Of a DNA stretch of 23,386 nt, positions 1 to 10,430 are shown one piece after another. The position numbers were made by a program, and so were the translations under genes. The notes under the pieces are model-generated. The model made no database searches, had not been told where the DNA came from, and saw nothing but the letters and a program-made list of their open reading frames with translations. The stretch covers positions 1 to 23,386 of the forward strand of contig JBNGIO010005873.1 in the NCBI GenBank assembly GCA_049999805.1, given 5' to 3'. How positions within the stretch are numbered: the first letter of the stretch is position 1; every line of letters begins with the position of its first letter. This stretch comes from Folioceros fuciformis. Lineage: Eukaryota > Anthocerotophyta > Anthocerotopsida > Anthocerotales.

Positions 1-166
1 CTCTCGCGCCTCGCCCTCCTGCCTTGCTGCAACAACAGCAGCAGCTGTGGAGTCCTGCCGCGGCTGTGCGCTGCCGTGCCCTGCTCTGCCACTGCTGTCC
101 GCGCGCCTGCTCCTGCTCCTCCGCCTGCGCCTCTCTGGCCCGCCTGCTGGACCTCTACTTCTGCCC

Positions 167-200
167 GCCTTGCCTCGCCTCGCCTCACCTCGCCTCGCCA
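167..200. repeat. CCTCG-type pentamer tandem repeat
   Basis: A short run of CCTCG/CCTCA pentamers, about six imperfect units, in a pyrimidine-rich tract. It is simple-sequence DNA with no visible coding role. Confidence 0.6.
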
Positions 201-585
201 CGCATTGCACCCCCTTGTCAACAACATTGTTCGTTTGCTGTGCTGCTTGTTGTGGATGTGCGATTCTTGTTCCACTGCCGGGGCTGTCGTCATGCATCTG
301 TGCTGTTGGAGGACGGGGTGCCGGTGGGAATCGCGACTTGGACTGAGATCGCTCTGAATTTGGCCACCTCACGTCCTCCTCCACCTCCCCCTCAGGGGCC
401 TTCCCAGTAGGGATTTCAGCGTGTCTCTCCCCCGGACATCTCTGCAAACAATTCTTCTTCCTCAGCTTGTCTTCACAGCACAATCAAGATTCCACGTAAC
501 ATCTCTCACAACGGGCGTGTCAGAGGTTGAGGTCGACAGGGCCGGCATGCTGGCGTGAAAACGTCTTCGTAGACACCTTCCGGAA

Positions 586-669
586 CCTTCCCTTCCCTTG
601 CCTTTCCCTTCCCTTCCCTTCCCGTCCCGTCCCGTCCCGTCCCGTCCCTTCCCTTCCCTTCCCTTCCCT
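586..669. repeat. Polypyrimidine CCCTT/CCCGT pentamer repeat
   Basis: About 16 tandem pentamers, almost pure pyrimidine on the plus strand. A central block of CCCGT units is flanked on both sides by CCCTT units. It lies about 0.7 kb upstream of the bHLH start codon. Long homopurine-homopyrimidine repeats of this kind can vary in length and can form unusual DNA structures, which is inference here. Confidence 0.85.
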
Positions 670-1352
670 GCTGCAACCAGCCGGAGCAAGATTGTCACCT
701 CGCGTTCCAACCTGGCCGACCGTTCTTTCCATCCTCGCCACCAGCTCCTGCGGCTGCTGCCTTCGACCATAGCTCCCAAGGAGGCGGCGCTAGGCTAGCT
801 TCATTCGGGCGTTTGTTTCCCAATTTCCCTCTGCTCACCTTCATCTGAATGCGCGTGCGCATGGAGAGACGAGGCGGGATCTTGCTCACTCCACCGACCT
901 TCTTCCGATGTTTCTTTGCAGATACTTGATTCAACACAGCATGCTCAGGTACAGTCACCATGACTTCATGCCACGCCCCCCGGAAACCTTCTTTTTTGCA
1001 TTCCACAGTACCCGCGCTAGCTAGAGCCTGCCTGGGGACGGACTGCACATGGCTTTTGCTCAATGACATGAATATAAGTGCTGCAGACTGGTCTGCTTCT
1101 TGTTCTAACAGGGCTGGGCTTCAATTGTCTAGCATCGATGTTGCGTCCAAAAACAAAACTGTTTCAATGCAAATCAACTGTCTCTGCTACTGCTGCACAA
1201 CCTTTGTTCTGACGATGTCTGTATAGATGGCATTAACGTTTCAACGGGTTGGAACAGGTTTCATCCAACGACACCTAGGTGCCTTCAACTTCAACAAACT
1301 TCTTTCTTCCTGACCAACAGTACTGCGTGTTTGCTGACAGGCTGTTTCCGGA

Positions 1353-3414
1353 ATGCAGCTCGCAGCAATGGACTACCAACTAGCAGAGTTGCAACTGACG
1401 CGACCTCCTTCTGACCATTTCTCTCGAGTAACGGAGAGCCAGCAGCTGGAGTGCGAAATCGAGCCTTCGCTCATGGGGACCATGCTCTTTGACATGTTCA
1501 GCTCGCAGCTAGGAACCTTTCCCAGCTCAATCAATTGCACCAGTGCACCGACTTTCACCTCACTACCGGCGCTTCATGACCGCTTCAGTGTGTCGGATAT
1601 GCTGCGCCTGCAGGACTGCCAACCTACCAACGTTTCTCCACTTGCTCTGCCTGTCGCAAGAAGTTTTACGTACGGTGATATGCTCGAAGACACTATTATT
1701 CCTGCAACTGTTTCAGCTGGACAACATCCCCGCTCCATGCTGTCTGGAGCTTTCGCTACGCCGGATGCCTTTCAGTTATCAAAATTTCCAGGTGGGACAA
1801 TGGATCGACTTCCCAATGCAGGTGGATACGGAGCTGTTCAGCGTTCCACACAGGCGGATTTTTTCCCCACAAGCTTGCCTGCTCCCATCAAGTACTGTGA
1901 AGGCCTAGGCTCAGCTACTCCCCCGACTTGTGTGCAATCGCCATCTTCTTTCTGTCTTGATGTAGCAGCCGCAGCCAATGACAACAGCACTCCGGTACCT
2001 ACTTGTGTTATTCCCCAAGAACAACAACCGGGCCCTTATCGAGCTACTTTGGAGCGGTCTAATTCCTCGTCAACCCCCTGTCATCAGCTGCCTTCCATGG
2101 TCACTGGCCCCAACACTGCAACGGGGATCCCACCATCCTCACTTCAGGAGGATACCGAGTATCTGGAAGTATGTCACGATGACTTGTCGGGAGGTGAGAA
2201 CAGTGGTGAGCCTGCTCGCAACAACAGCCAACCTGTTACTACTGCGCGACCAGAGCTTTCCAACCAATCTCCTTCAACAGACACGGAAGCTCCGTCAGAT
2301 AAGGGCGACGATGGCTTGAGCCCTTCCGTCTCTGCTCCGGCCTCTGGTGGTGCTTCGCAATCCAATTCCGCAGCGGATCAGACGCCTGCAGGTAGCAACA
2401 CAACTGCGGGAGCTGAAGGAGGATCGACCAGACCAAAACGGAAACGGACCAAGTCCAACAAGAATATCGAGGACGTCGAAAGCCAGCGTATGACACATAT
2501 TGCAGTGGAGCGAAACCGACGGAAACAGATGAATGAACACCTGAGCGTGCTGCGGTCCCTTATGCCCGGTTCTTATGTCCACAAGGTAGGTACTTCAGTG
2601 ATCTCAGAAACTCGATGCTCCTTCCTGTACTTCATTGCATGCGGAAGTGTGACCACGTTCCAGCCTTGCTGCGTGGATTTGTGTAAAGCTGAAGGCGCGT
2701 AATAAGAACTCAGACTGACACTTATGATTTTATCTAACGATAATGTCGCTCATGTTCTGGATATGTGAAGGGCGACCAAGCATCCATCATTGGTGGCGCC
2801 ATTGAGTTTGTTAAAGAGTTGGAGCATCTTCTGCAGTGCCTTCAGGCTCAGAAGCGCAGGAAGTTCTATGCAGACACTTTGAGTCCAAAACCGATTCCGC
2901 GGCCAGTTGAGCCTGCACCGTCCCTTCTTCAGCCGGCCCCTTTCTCTGGCTATCCAAGAGGTCAAGGAGACTTGAAATTCCCGAGCGAGAACTTCACGGA
3001 GCCGCTGAGAGAAACTTTGGCTGAATCTAAATCAGCGGTGGCAGATGTGGAAGTCAAAATGGTGGGATCGGAGGCTCTGGTAAAGATTATGTCCCAACGA
3101 AGACCTGGGCAGCTCATCAAGGCTATTGCTGCATTGGAGAGCCTTCATTTAGCTATCACGCACACAAACATCACCACAATTGAACACACAGTTCTGTATT
3201 CTTTCAACGTAAAGGTTAGTCTTCCTCTGACTTTGGCTTCCTTTTACCTTGCCTTCTGACATGATGCTTGTGTCCAAATACTTGTTGCAAAGAACCTTGA
3301 GTCGAGTTGGTGGTTTCCGGGCTGCAGATTGCTGTCGAGTGCAAGTTGACTGTGCAAGAGCTGGCAGCAGCAGTCCAGCAGACGTTTGCTGCCATACACA
3401 ACATGGAAATGTGA
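1353..3414 (+). CDS. FAMA/SMF-type bHLH transcription factor (bHLH subfamily Ia)
   Basis: Predicted exons are 1353-2585, 2771-3214 and 3328-3414, joined at GT-AG introns of 185 and 113 bases in phase 0, giving 587 residues. The first 370 residues are low-complexity (Ser/Thr/Pro/Gln-rich), longer than in Arabidopsis FAMA. The basic region carries the H-E-R DNA-contact set (H382, E386, R390), so E-box/G-box binding is expected. The helix-loop-helix is split by intron 1 just before [18 protein letters not shown]. The C-terminal 80 or so residues form the ACT-like dimerisation domain typical of SPEECHLESS/MUTE/FAMA ([32 protein letters not shown]). By family knowledge it is nuclear, works with ICE/SCREAM-type bHLH partners and drives stomatal-lineage differentiation; bryophyte members are single SMF-like genes. 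A second in-frame ATG at 1368 has better context and may be the real start. Confidence 0.92.
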
Positions 3415-4205
3415 AAAGAATCCTGTATTTTATTAAAGATTATACCAACTGATTTCAGAGTTTGTCGTAGGAACTATGTATCATCACATCTAGCGGATTC
3501 CATCCTTAAGAAACATACGAGTTCTGAGATCGTTGCATCAGTCGGAAACAATGTGACAGCATGTATGTCAGATGTCTTACTGCCATGGGTATCTGTTGCT
3601 AAGTCTTTTGGAGCTCACCGCGTGGTCTTGCACGCGAAAAGCGCCCCTAGTATTCCCTGTCAGAAAGCAGGCTGCGACGTTACAGCATTGGGATTACATA
3701 GTCTTAGTATGTAGGTGTGTGTACGGGATAACTGTTTGAAAAGACACTACCTCACCGGATTGTCAACCTCATGGAATCCGGGCACTGAAATCACAAACTC
3801 GTGTAATTTAGCCATGCCAAAGGGGAGAAAAGACTGCAGGGGACCTGCTCAAGAAATGCGATGTAAAAGTTCAAGAGAGAAAGCAGGTATATATATATGG
3901 CTTCGAGCCAAGCCTCCTCAAAAAATAGAGATTTGCCCCTCGCTTTTAAAATTGCAAAATTATACCCGAACTCAAGAGCGCCTCCAAACACGGCATAATT
4001 TCCAACGCACCAGGTTACAGGAAAATTCCTTGTTGGCCTTGAGTGAGTAATCTAAGGGCCATGCCCTTACAAGAAGCTGGGTGATAATCTGCAAATCAAG
4101 CCATAAAAGGCGATCGCTTCCACAAGACTAAAATGTTTGGTCTGCTTCTGAGACCTGTGGAGTTGAAGATAAAGAATGTTTATTACTTCCCTGTCATTCA
4201 GTCAG
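3415..4205. other. Intergenic, convergent 3' ends
   Basis: This lies between the tail of the bHLH gene and the tail of the thioredoxin reductase gene, which converge. The 3' end of the bHLH transcript probably uses the AT-rich stretch around 3420-3440. A short TA repeat sits near 3889. Open frames here have no recognisable domain. Confidence 0.5.
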
Positions 4206-5437
4206 TCACTCTGATTTGCTTTCCTGAGCTCCATGCTCTTGTAAGAAATGTTCTGCTTCCAAAGCCGCCATGCAACCTGTAACCAAGATCACCCCACAGA
4301 CATGCTGTTGATGGCACGCAGATCTTGCTCCGATGACTTAAACAGTGCAGACCTAAACAGGCACGAAAGACTGATGCAGTGAAGGCACAACGACAGGGCA
4401 GACAAACACATACCTGTGCCTGCTGCTGTGATGGCTTGCCTCCACTTCTTGTCTTGCACATCTCCGGCAGCAAATACCCCGGGGATGCTTGTCTGTGTGG
4501 TTCCAGGCTTGGTGATTACATAGCCTTCAGCATCAACCGCTAGCTGCCCTTGCAAAAACTTGGTTGCTGGCTCATGTCCAATAGCGAAAAACAACCCTGA
4601 AACCTTTAGATCAGTGATCTCTTTAGTCTTCACATTCTGGACCTTCAATCCGCCAAGGCTGCCTCTCTCGTTTGGGGTCGCCTCCACGACCTCACTGTCC
4701 CAAATGACCGATATTTTAGGGTTTTCGAAAGCCCGTTTCTGCATGATCTTACTTGCCCTGAACTCGTCGCGCCTGTGAATTATGAAGACATGAGACCCAT
4801 ATTTGGTCAAGAACGTGGCCTCTTCCATGGCAGAATCGCCTCCACCAATCACAGCCAAATCCTTGTTCCTGAAGATAGGAGCTGCACCATCGCAGACTGC
4901 ACAAGCAGATATACCCTTGTTCCAATAACCGTTCACCTCACCCGACCCTTTGAAGTCGAGTCTTCTCGCCACCGCCCCTGTTGCAATGATCACAGTCTCC
5001 GCCTCCACTTCCTTCTCATCAGTGTAGAGAAGAAACGGGCGCTTTGCCAGGTCCAACCTCTCCACAGTTTCAGAAAATATGCGCGTCCCAAAACGTAAGC
5101 TCTGTGCTCGAAACTTATCAGTCAAGTCCCCACCTATGATCCCTTCAGGAAATCCTGGGAAGTTCTCTACATCCGTAGTTGTCGTGAGCTGGCCCCCTGC
5201 GGCAATTCCATTAGCCAAAAAACCTTCAAACAGAATAGGCTGCAACTCTGCCCGAGAAGCGTATATGGCTGCAGTGTGTGCTGCCGGGCCTGAACCCACG
5301 ATGCACACTTTTGTCTTGAGCTTCTCGGCCATCTTGCCTGCTGAGAACTTTCTGGGAAAGAAAGCAGAAGAAGCAGTTGGTAATCGTCCTAACAGCCTCC
5401 CCACAGCAAATGCGCCGAAAACGTGCCTTGAAATCAT
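4206..5437 (-). CDS. NADPH-dependent thioredoxin reductase, NTRA/NTRB type
   Basis: A flavoenzyme passing electrons from NADPH through FAD and a Cys pair to h-type (cytosolic) and o-type (mitochondrial) thioredoxins. Exons are 5437-4414 and 4276-4206, with a 137-base GT-AG intron inside the conserved AAGTG/CMAAL junction, giving 364 residues. Visible motifs: the FAD-binding GSGPAA at about 48-53, the redox site CAVC at 179-182, the NADPH-binding GGGDSA at about 198-203 with the following HRRDEFRAS, then [13 protein letters not shown] and [20 protein letters not shown]. The first in-frame ATG (5437) opens a 35-residue, Arg-rich, acid-free stretch that looks like a mitochondrial presequence. 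A second ATG (5332, MAEKLKTKV) gives a 329-residue cytosolic form, the usual length. Alternative starts are the known way these plant enzymes reach two compartments. There is no C-terminal thioredoxin domain, so it is not NTRC. Confidence 0.95.
5330..5332 (-). other. Second in-frame start codon of the thioredoxin reductase
   Basis: An ATG immediately before the conserved domain (MAEKLKTKV). Starting here removes the 35-residue presequence and gives the cytosolic-length enzyme. Use of both starts is inferred from the Arabidopsis NTRs. Confidence 0.6.
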
Positions 5438-6223
5438 GCAAGAAATAGACGTTAGATCCTGAAGCAAGTGTATGGACACAGAGAACGCAAATGGTCTGAA
5501 GGTGTCGGAACAGAACCTACTGTATTCAATAGAAAACGTGGCTACCTTGACTCCCCGCGCCGCGCGAACACAATAAAATTAATATCAAAGCTTGAAAATA
5601 CATATCTAAGTTTTTTGGGGACATTGGCCCCATCGCAGAATTGGACGGGCAAGCCGTCCAGTTCTGCGTCCGGTTATCACCCATCCCTTTCTACGAAGCC
5701 GTGCAGGAAACTGTCGCCAAAAACTGAATAACACCATCCCAACAGTCTGAGGTATCGCACCAGGATCATGACCTCAACTTTCAACTCCTTCTCCTCTGGG
5801 TTTGAGGATTGTACATCATCCATTTCCAAATGCTGGTTATCCCAACAATTGTTCTCCACAACCCCTGGTATGTCCCTTTGAAACGACGCGTCTCTCTTAA
5901 AAGTTACCACCCAATCCTCCTTTCCTGTCTAAAATGCAGGCTTTCAACCGCGAAACTGGAGGGAGGAACTTCGCTCAAGGACTGACATTACAGCGAAACA
6001 GTTCAATATATTAATAGCTTGGGTGTTCCGAGCGCACACTGTGTACAGTGGAGAACTACATAATGTACTCCTCCCCAGAAACTGAGCGTTTCATAAGAGG
6101 GACCTGAAAGTTATTCGGCCTCACAAGGCTACATATTGTACTACGTAGTTTCAGATCAAAACTAGTTGTACACTGCTCAGGACCCCACGCTACGCTGACA
6201 ACAGGCAGTACCTTGCTACGACC
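5438..6223. other. Intergenic: upstream of thioredoxin reductase, downstream of membrane protein
   Basis: Both flanking genes are on the minus strand, so this is the reductase promoter/leader plus the 3' region of the membrane-protein gene. Apart from the hairpin at 5634-5668 I see no recognisable element. Short open frames have no similarity I can name. Confidence 0.5.
5634..5668. repeat. 15-bp inverted repeat (hairpin) upstream of thioredoxin reductase
   Basis: The arms 5634-5648 and 5654-5668 are reverse complements at 14 of 15 positions, with a 5-base loop GCAAG. The single non-match is a T/G wobble. It lies about 200 bases upstream of the first ATG, so it could fall in the 5' leader as RNA or act as a palindromic protein site. 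Confidence 0.75.
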
Positions 6224-7441
6224 TTACGAGTACACGCTAGTAGTATGACCATGGCGACCTTCGGTACTCTCAACGTCTGCCTGTGTTTTCCCCTTAGCTC
6301 CCAAGAAGGGTTCCCGATGTCTCCGCTCCTGTTCAAGTTGCTCCTGAGCACCACCCCTCAACTTCTCCAGATGACCACCTTGACGATCAACTTGCTGGAG
6401 CAGGAAAATCCTGACACAGTTCAGAACTGCTGCCAGGAGAATTAAACTTGTCGCAGTTATCGCAAGCCAGATCGCTGTTGCCTGCCAAGATGGAAACACC
6501 TCATGTCAAATTGCAAATACTTGTCAACGCACCTCGTTTACATGAACTTACGGAGCACTCTATTGGATAGATAGGAGTAGTCATTAACAAACATTCGCTC
6601 TGGACAGGAGACCAAAACACGAGGACCAGTTGCCAACATCAGTGAAGACGGGGTGAAATACCGTAATTTTCTTCACTGCAGTTCTGGGCCAATACAGCAA
6701 GTTCAAGATCCCGCTGACGAGCAGCAGAGTGCTGGCGATCACAAAGGGGATGCTGACAGCTTTCTGCCATGCCTGCACCTGTGTATTGGTCCTTTCGTAC
6801 ACCTGAAATGCATTGTGGATGGAACCAAGCAGCCATAACGCCGGGCCAACAACCAGGAGTCGATAGGCATGCTCTTCCACTTGCTTCCGAGTCTCGTATG
6901 CGTATGCTCCTTGAGCAGACTGTTGCCATCACCATACATTTTGCATCAAGGGGTTAGCACAACTGGACAGCAGGTCTCTTCGAAAAACGTACCATCCGAA
7001 TGGAGGGATAAGAGAAACCGTGCACCAAATACACGAAAACGACGACTTCCAGAGAATATTGCTTCCGAGAGCTCGCGATCGTACCCTGAGCAACAGAAAG
7101 GCGCCGATGAAGAAAACTATACCACCGATTGCCTGCACCAGCGGCGCAGCCACCTCAATAAGCGCCAGCTGCGGGTCCAGCGTCACCAGAGGTAGACGGA
7201 AGTCGAAACCTGCCAGCTGGGCATACAAGTCGTGCAGATTCACGAGAACGATGATGACCAGAGAGATGAGAATGAGCCAGAGGCCGACATTGTGGTTGCG
7301 ACCGGGCAGTAGCAGCACAGTGCCTGCCAGCAACAAAACCGCTGCCACTAGATACAAAAACGCGTTCACATCCTCCGCGATGTTCCGCATGCTGGGAGGG
7401 CCATACAGCCGACTCTCCCTCACAGACGCAAGCTTCACCAT
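6224..7441 (-). CDS. Six-span integral membrane protein, plant-conserved, function unknown
   Basis: Exons 7441-7085, 6919-6662 and 6499-6224, joined in phase 0 by GT-AG introns of 165 and 162 bases, give 296 residues. The first in-frame ATG is at 7441 and is followed by SVRESRLYGPP. Hydrophobic spans lie near residues 27-46, 52-73, 94-118, 139-158, 175-195 and 210-232. Marked motifs are NLHDLYAQLAG after span 2 and GPALWLLGSIHNAFQVYERT in span 4. The last 60 residues are highly charged (Glu/Arg/Gln) and probably cytosolic. I believe similar uncharacterised proteins occur widely in plants, but I cannot name a function, and there is no transporter or enzyme signature I recognise. The frame stays open upstream of 7441 without another ATG. 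Confidence 0.8.
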
Positions 7442-9541
7442 GGTGTCCGGCCGGCCGCTCACAAACAATGGAACGAAGTTGACTATAACAAACGTGCGGA
7501 GGAGAAGCCTCTCCGGGAATTCGATGCGGAGCACTTCGTCACGAAACCACGCTCCTGCTGCTGCGCATTGCTAGCGTTCGCACTTCAGGATCCGGTGAAC
7601 TATAACGCAGCAAAGCTCGGAAATGAGACAGCGATGCTCATCCTCTCCGACGAGTTCGGGCTTTCATCTTCGCAAGCAGATGCCAAGTGGCCTGCTGCAT
7701 GCGCCGGCGCCACCTCAGGGTTGCCTGCTGACGACACCTTTACTTCACGTTAAACTTTCCGCAACAAAAGGAAAGAGATGAGCGTGCTGGCAGTTCTCAG
7801 CTTCACAGAAAAGCTGATGTTACCGTTTATGCCCCTGAGAAAACACCTAGCACCCCCCCTGCTCTTGCAGCTGTCCGCGGCTGTAGTGTCTCCCTGGCAC
7901 ATGTAATTGCCAGATGGTGAGCTTTGAATGAGAGGGAGGTTTGGAGGCGCATGACTTTCATTTTCAAGATGACGAGTCATGAAGTACTGAGCAGGAACGC
8001 TGCCTTCCCTGGCCATAAAACTTCCTCACGAGTGTTTGTCTTTACACTTGCCAGGCAGGGATTCTCGCACAGATTGCACAGTTCTGGACTGCAAAGAATC
8101 ATAACTAGTCTGAGAGCTGCAACTTTACGCCTTGCCTTCTTCGTAAGCTAGTAGACATGACATATTTCAGGCTTTGATGACCGAATCAAGTCTCTCATCT
8201 GGAGTAGGCCGTTGTACTGTGAGCTTCCATTGCAAGTATTGAGTTTCACATGTTCCAGAGGCTCAGGACTGAGCTCGGACTCCTGTCCTGCGCATATTTA
8301 CTGTTTTGTTTCCTGTAACGACACGATGCACGCGTGCATACTATCAGCCTAAGCGCCGATCCTTGGCCACATACTCTCGTCCTAAGCGTCCATGGCCAGA
8401 GACCGGAGAAGGCATGCGCATGAAATAACTGCGGTAGATGTCACACTGCAGGTGGTCCTTCTGGAATCGCATAAGTATGGAGATACCCAAGAGGGTACCC
8501 TAGGCCTGTCCTGTGACACTCATAGGCTTGCGAGCCGAGGTTCTGGTTCCAAGGGTACCAAGTCCTACGCTGCCGAGGCAACCTCCAGAGTGAGTGCTCG
8601 ACCTTCACCAGAAAGAACTTCGATTGCGCATGGATGGGATGCTGACCAATACAATGGTCGTCTCCTGCATGCTAGCCAACCACAGAGTTAGCCGCTCGTG
8701 ATCCCTCGTCACGAATCCGCGGAAAATGGGTAAAATTAGTTCAAATCCAAGTGTACTAAAGTTAAGTTGTAATTGTATTAACAGTAAGAGCATGGGAAGC
8801 TTAGTTCTATTAATTACAAAATATATATGAGTTGTGTAGCATCAAATGAGTATGAAGTACATAAGAGCATGGAATGAAGTAAACTATAACATGGCAATGA
8901 ATTGAAATAATTAGATTTTTTTATTTTAATAAAACTATAAAATATATAAGGTAATGATCAATATAAAAATTTTAACGTAAAATATACAAGGTAATGATCA
9001 ATATGAAAATATTAACGTAAAATATACAAGGTAATGATCAATATGAAAATATTAACGTAAAATATAACAAGATAGATTATCAAAACAAGCCTCCTATGAA
9101 AATAGCCTCACATGAAGTATTGCATGGATACAAGCTAGACTCTTTGTTTATTATTTTTATGAATATTTTAGTGTAAAATTACAAGGCAATGCATTGAAGT
9201 AAACCAAACTTACTTTTTTTAATGAAAATATCAACTTAAAATATAAGATTGCAAAAGATCGGAGTAAGCAAGACTCTTCTTCGCTAGATGCAAACACCAT
9301 GTAGTATATATGTGGGGTGAATGGGCCATATGTTCCATCTTTCAGTCTTGTACTTTTGATTATTTTGCTTGTGTCTGCTTTGTCTAGTATATTATGTTCC
9401 GCCCACGTTTGTTTCTTGCTTTCTTGCCTTCGAGTTAGCTTATAGTTTGAATTGTAGAGTTTGTGAATGATCCCATATTGTGAGTGATTTTGTCTTTTCT
9501 ATTGTTGACCCTTGGACATTGTGGTAGAATAGTGAGTCCAA
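7442..9541. other. Long intergenic region, AT-rich in its right half
   Basis: No convincing gene in 2.1 kb. The left part (to about 8700) matches the base composition of the rest of the window and holds the promoter side of the minus-strand membrane-protein gene. From about 8700 the sequence becomes strongly AT-rich and contains the 40-bp tandem repeat at 8941-9060. A 14-bp palindrome with an ACGCGT core (CAMTA-like) is at 8326-8339. Confidence 0.5.
8941..9060. repeat. 40-bp tandem repeat, three copies
   Basis: Units 8941-8980, 8981-9020 and 9021-9060 each contain GTAATGATCAATAT followed by AACGTAA. Units 2 and 3 are identical; unit 1 differs at four positions. Weaker matches to unit fragments continue to about 9260 (for example GTAAAATTACAAGGCAATG near 9172), suggesting an older, larger array. 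It is within an AT-rich block upstream of the AP2-like gene. Confidence 0.9.
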
Positions 9542-10430
9542 ATGCAACCATGGGGAGGGTCAGAGATTGATTTGCAGCTTGTTGTCCTACCCGATTGGAC
9601 ACCATTTCTGTGTGATGGATACAGTAATCCATGCTATGGGAGCAAGAAGTACATTGGTGATGATCCTTTCACGAAGACCTTGGAAGATGTACTTCTTTCT
9701 CAAGCTCATTCTTTCTTTGGTTACGAAGACTTCTTGACATTGCCACTATCAGAAGTGATGCAAAGCTACATTCTTTTCGAAGGCCTTGAGGTACGCTAGT
9801 ACGAAACCCACGTTTTGCATATTAATGTTTGATTCATCATTGTTACAAATTAGATCTAGAATACTACTGAGCTAGATGTCTTTGGAGCTTGTCCAGGAAT
9901 TCAAAACATTGCAGGTATCAATACCTATCTTGGAGGAGGAGACAGAGCAAGATGGCATAGTTGTTAAACTTGAGGCTCTTATGCAATGTGATTTCCTCGT
10001 AGTTGGAAAGGAGTCTGGGAAGCGCAGAAGTAGAGAGCACTACTATCATGTGACGACGCATGCTACAAGGGGGAATAAAGAGGCTCAAATATGGGAGCCT
10101 TTTGCCTATGACAAGAGATCAAATGGCCGTTCTGGATGCCACCATTATCTTGGAAGCTATACTACAGATTTGAAGGCTGCGCAAGCTGCAGACAAGATGT
10201 GTATCAAGATGTATTTGGAAGGGTACACACCTTTGGTTCACCCCAGGACTAGGAGGAGCTCCAAGATTAAGCTCAACTTTTCTCCTTGGGATTATCTGGA
10301 ATACATGAAAAGTCCAGATGTGATCGCAATCACGGATTTTCAAGAGTTTGCCAAGTATTTGAGAACACATGAATCTGATTATGTCAGTGTTTCTAGGACT
10401 CAGTTGAAGAGGAAGAGGCATCACCGATGA
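9542..10430 (+). CDS. Divergent single-AP2-domain protein (ANT/AP2-like)
   Basis: Exon 1 is 9542-9790. Exon 2 ends at 10430 and begins after one of three in-frame acceptors (9876, 9897 or 9915); with 9915 the protein has 254 residues. Residues 126-143 (YYHVTTHATRGNKEAQIW) align without gaps to the start of an AP2 domain of the AINTEGUMENTA class, keeping Y, V, T, H, EA and W. They are followed by an insertion of the AP2-class type, then YLGSYTTDLKAAQAAD and a tail LNFSPWDYLEYMKSP. The Arg-Gly and Arg-Trp pairs that contact DNA in ordinary AP2 domains are missing, so DNA binding may be changed or lost. The N-terminal 125 residues are acidic and unrecognised. The C-terminus KRKRHHR could be a nuclear signal. 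AT-rich codon use differs from its neighbours. Family call moderate, exon join uncertain. Confidence 0.6.

Larger units (their letters stand above)
1..1352. other. CT-rich upstream/leader region of the bHLH gene
   Basis: No convincing gene. The first 700 bases are pyrimidine-rich with short CCTCG and CCCTT/CCCGT repeats, which create long but low-complexity open frames on both strands. Further right there are possible splice-acceptor-like stretches (pyrimidines then CAG near 1110 and 1320), so a 5' untranslated exon or intron of the bHLH gene may lie here. No TATA box or transcription start can be fixed. Confidence 0.5.

Noticed and set aside
24-410. Overlapping plus-strand open frames in the CT-rich start of the window
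   Set aside because: All three frames stay open because of low-complexity Cys/Leu/Pro/Ser/Ala codons; no domain, so simple-sequence artefact.
462-779. Minus-strand frame rich in Gly/Arg/Lys/Glu
   Set aside because: It is the translation of the CCCTT/CCCGT repeat read from the other strand.
1446-1463. Canonical RBR-binding LxCxE motif in the bHLH protein
   Set aside because: The residues are LECEIE, spacing LxCxxE, so it is only a near match; kept as a question, not a feature.
2586-2702. Continuation of the first bHLH frame past residue 411
   Set aside because: It reads into intron 1; the conserved GDQASII follows only after splicing at 2585/2771.
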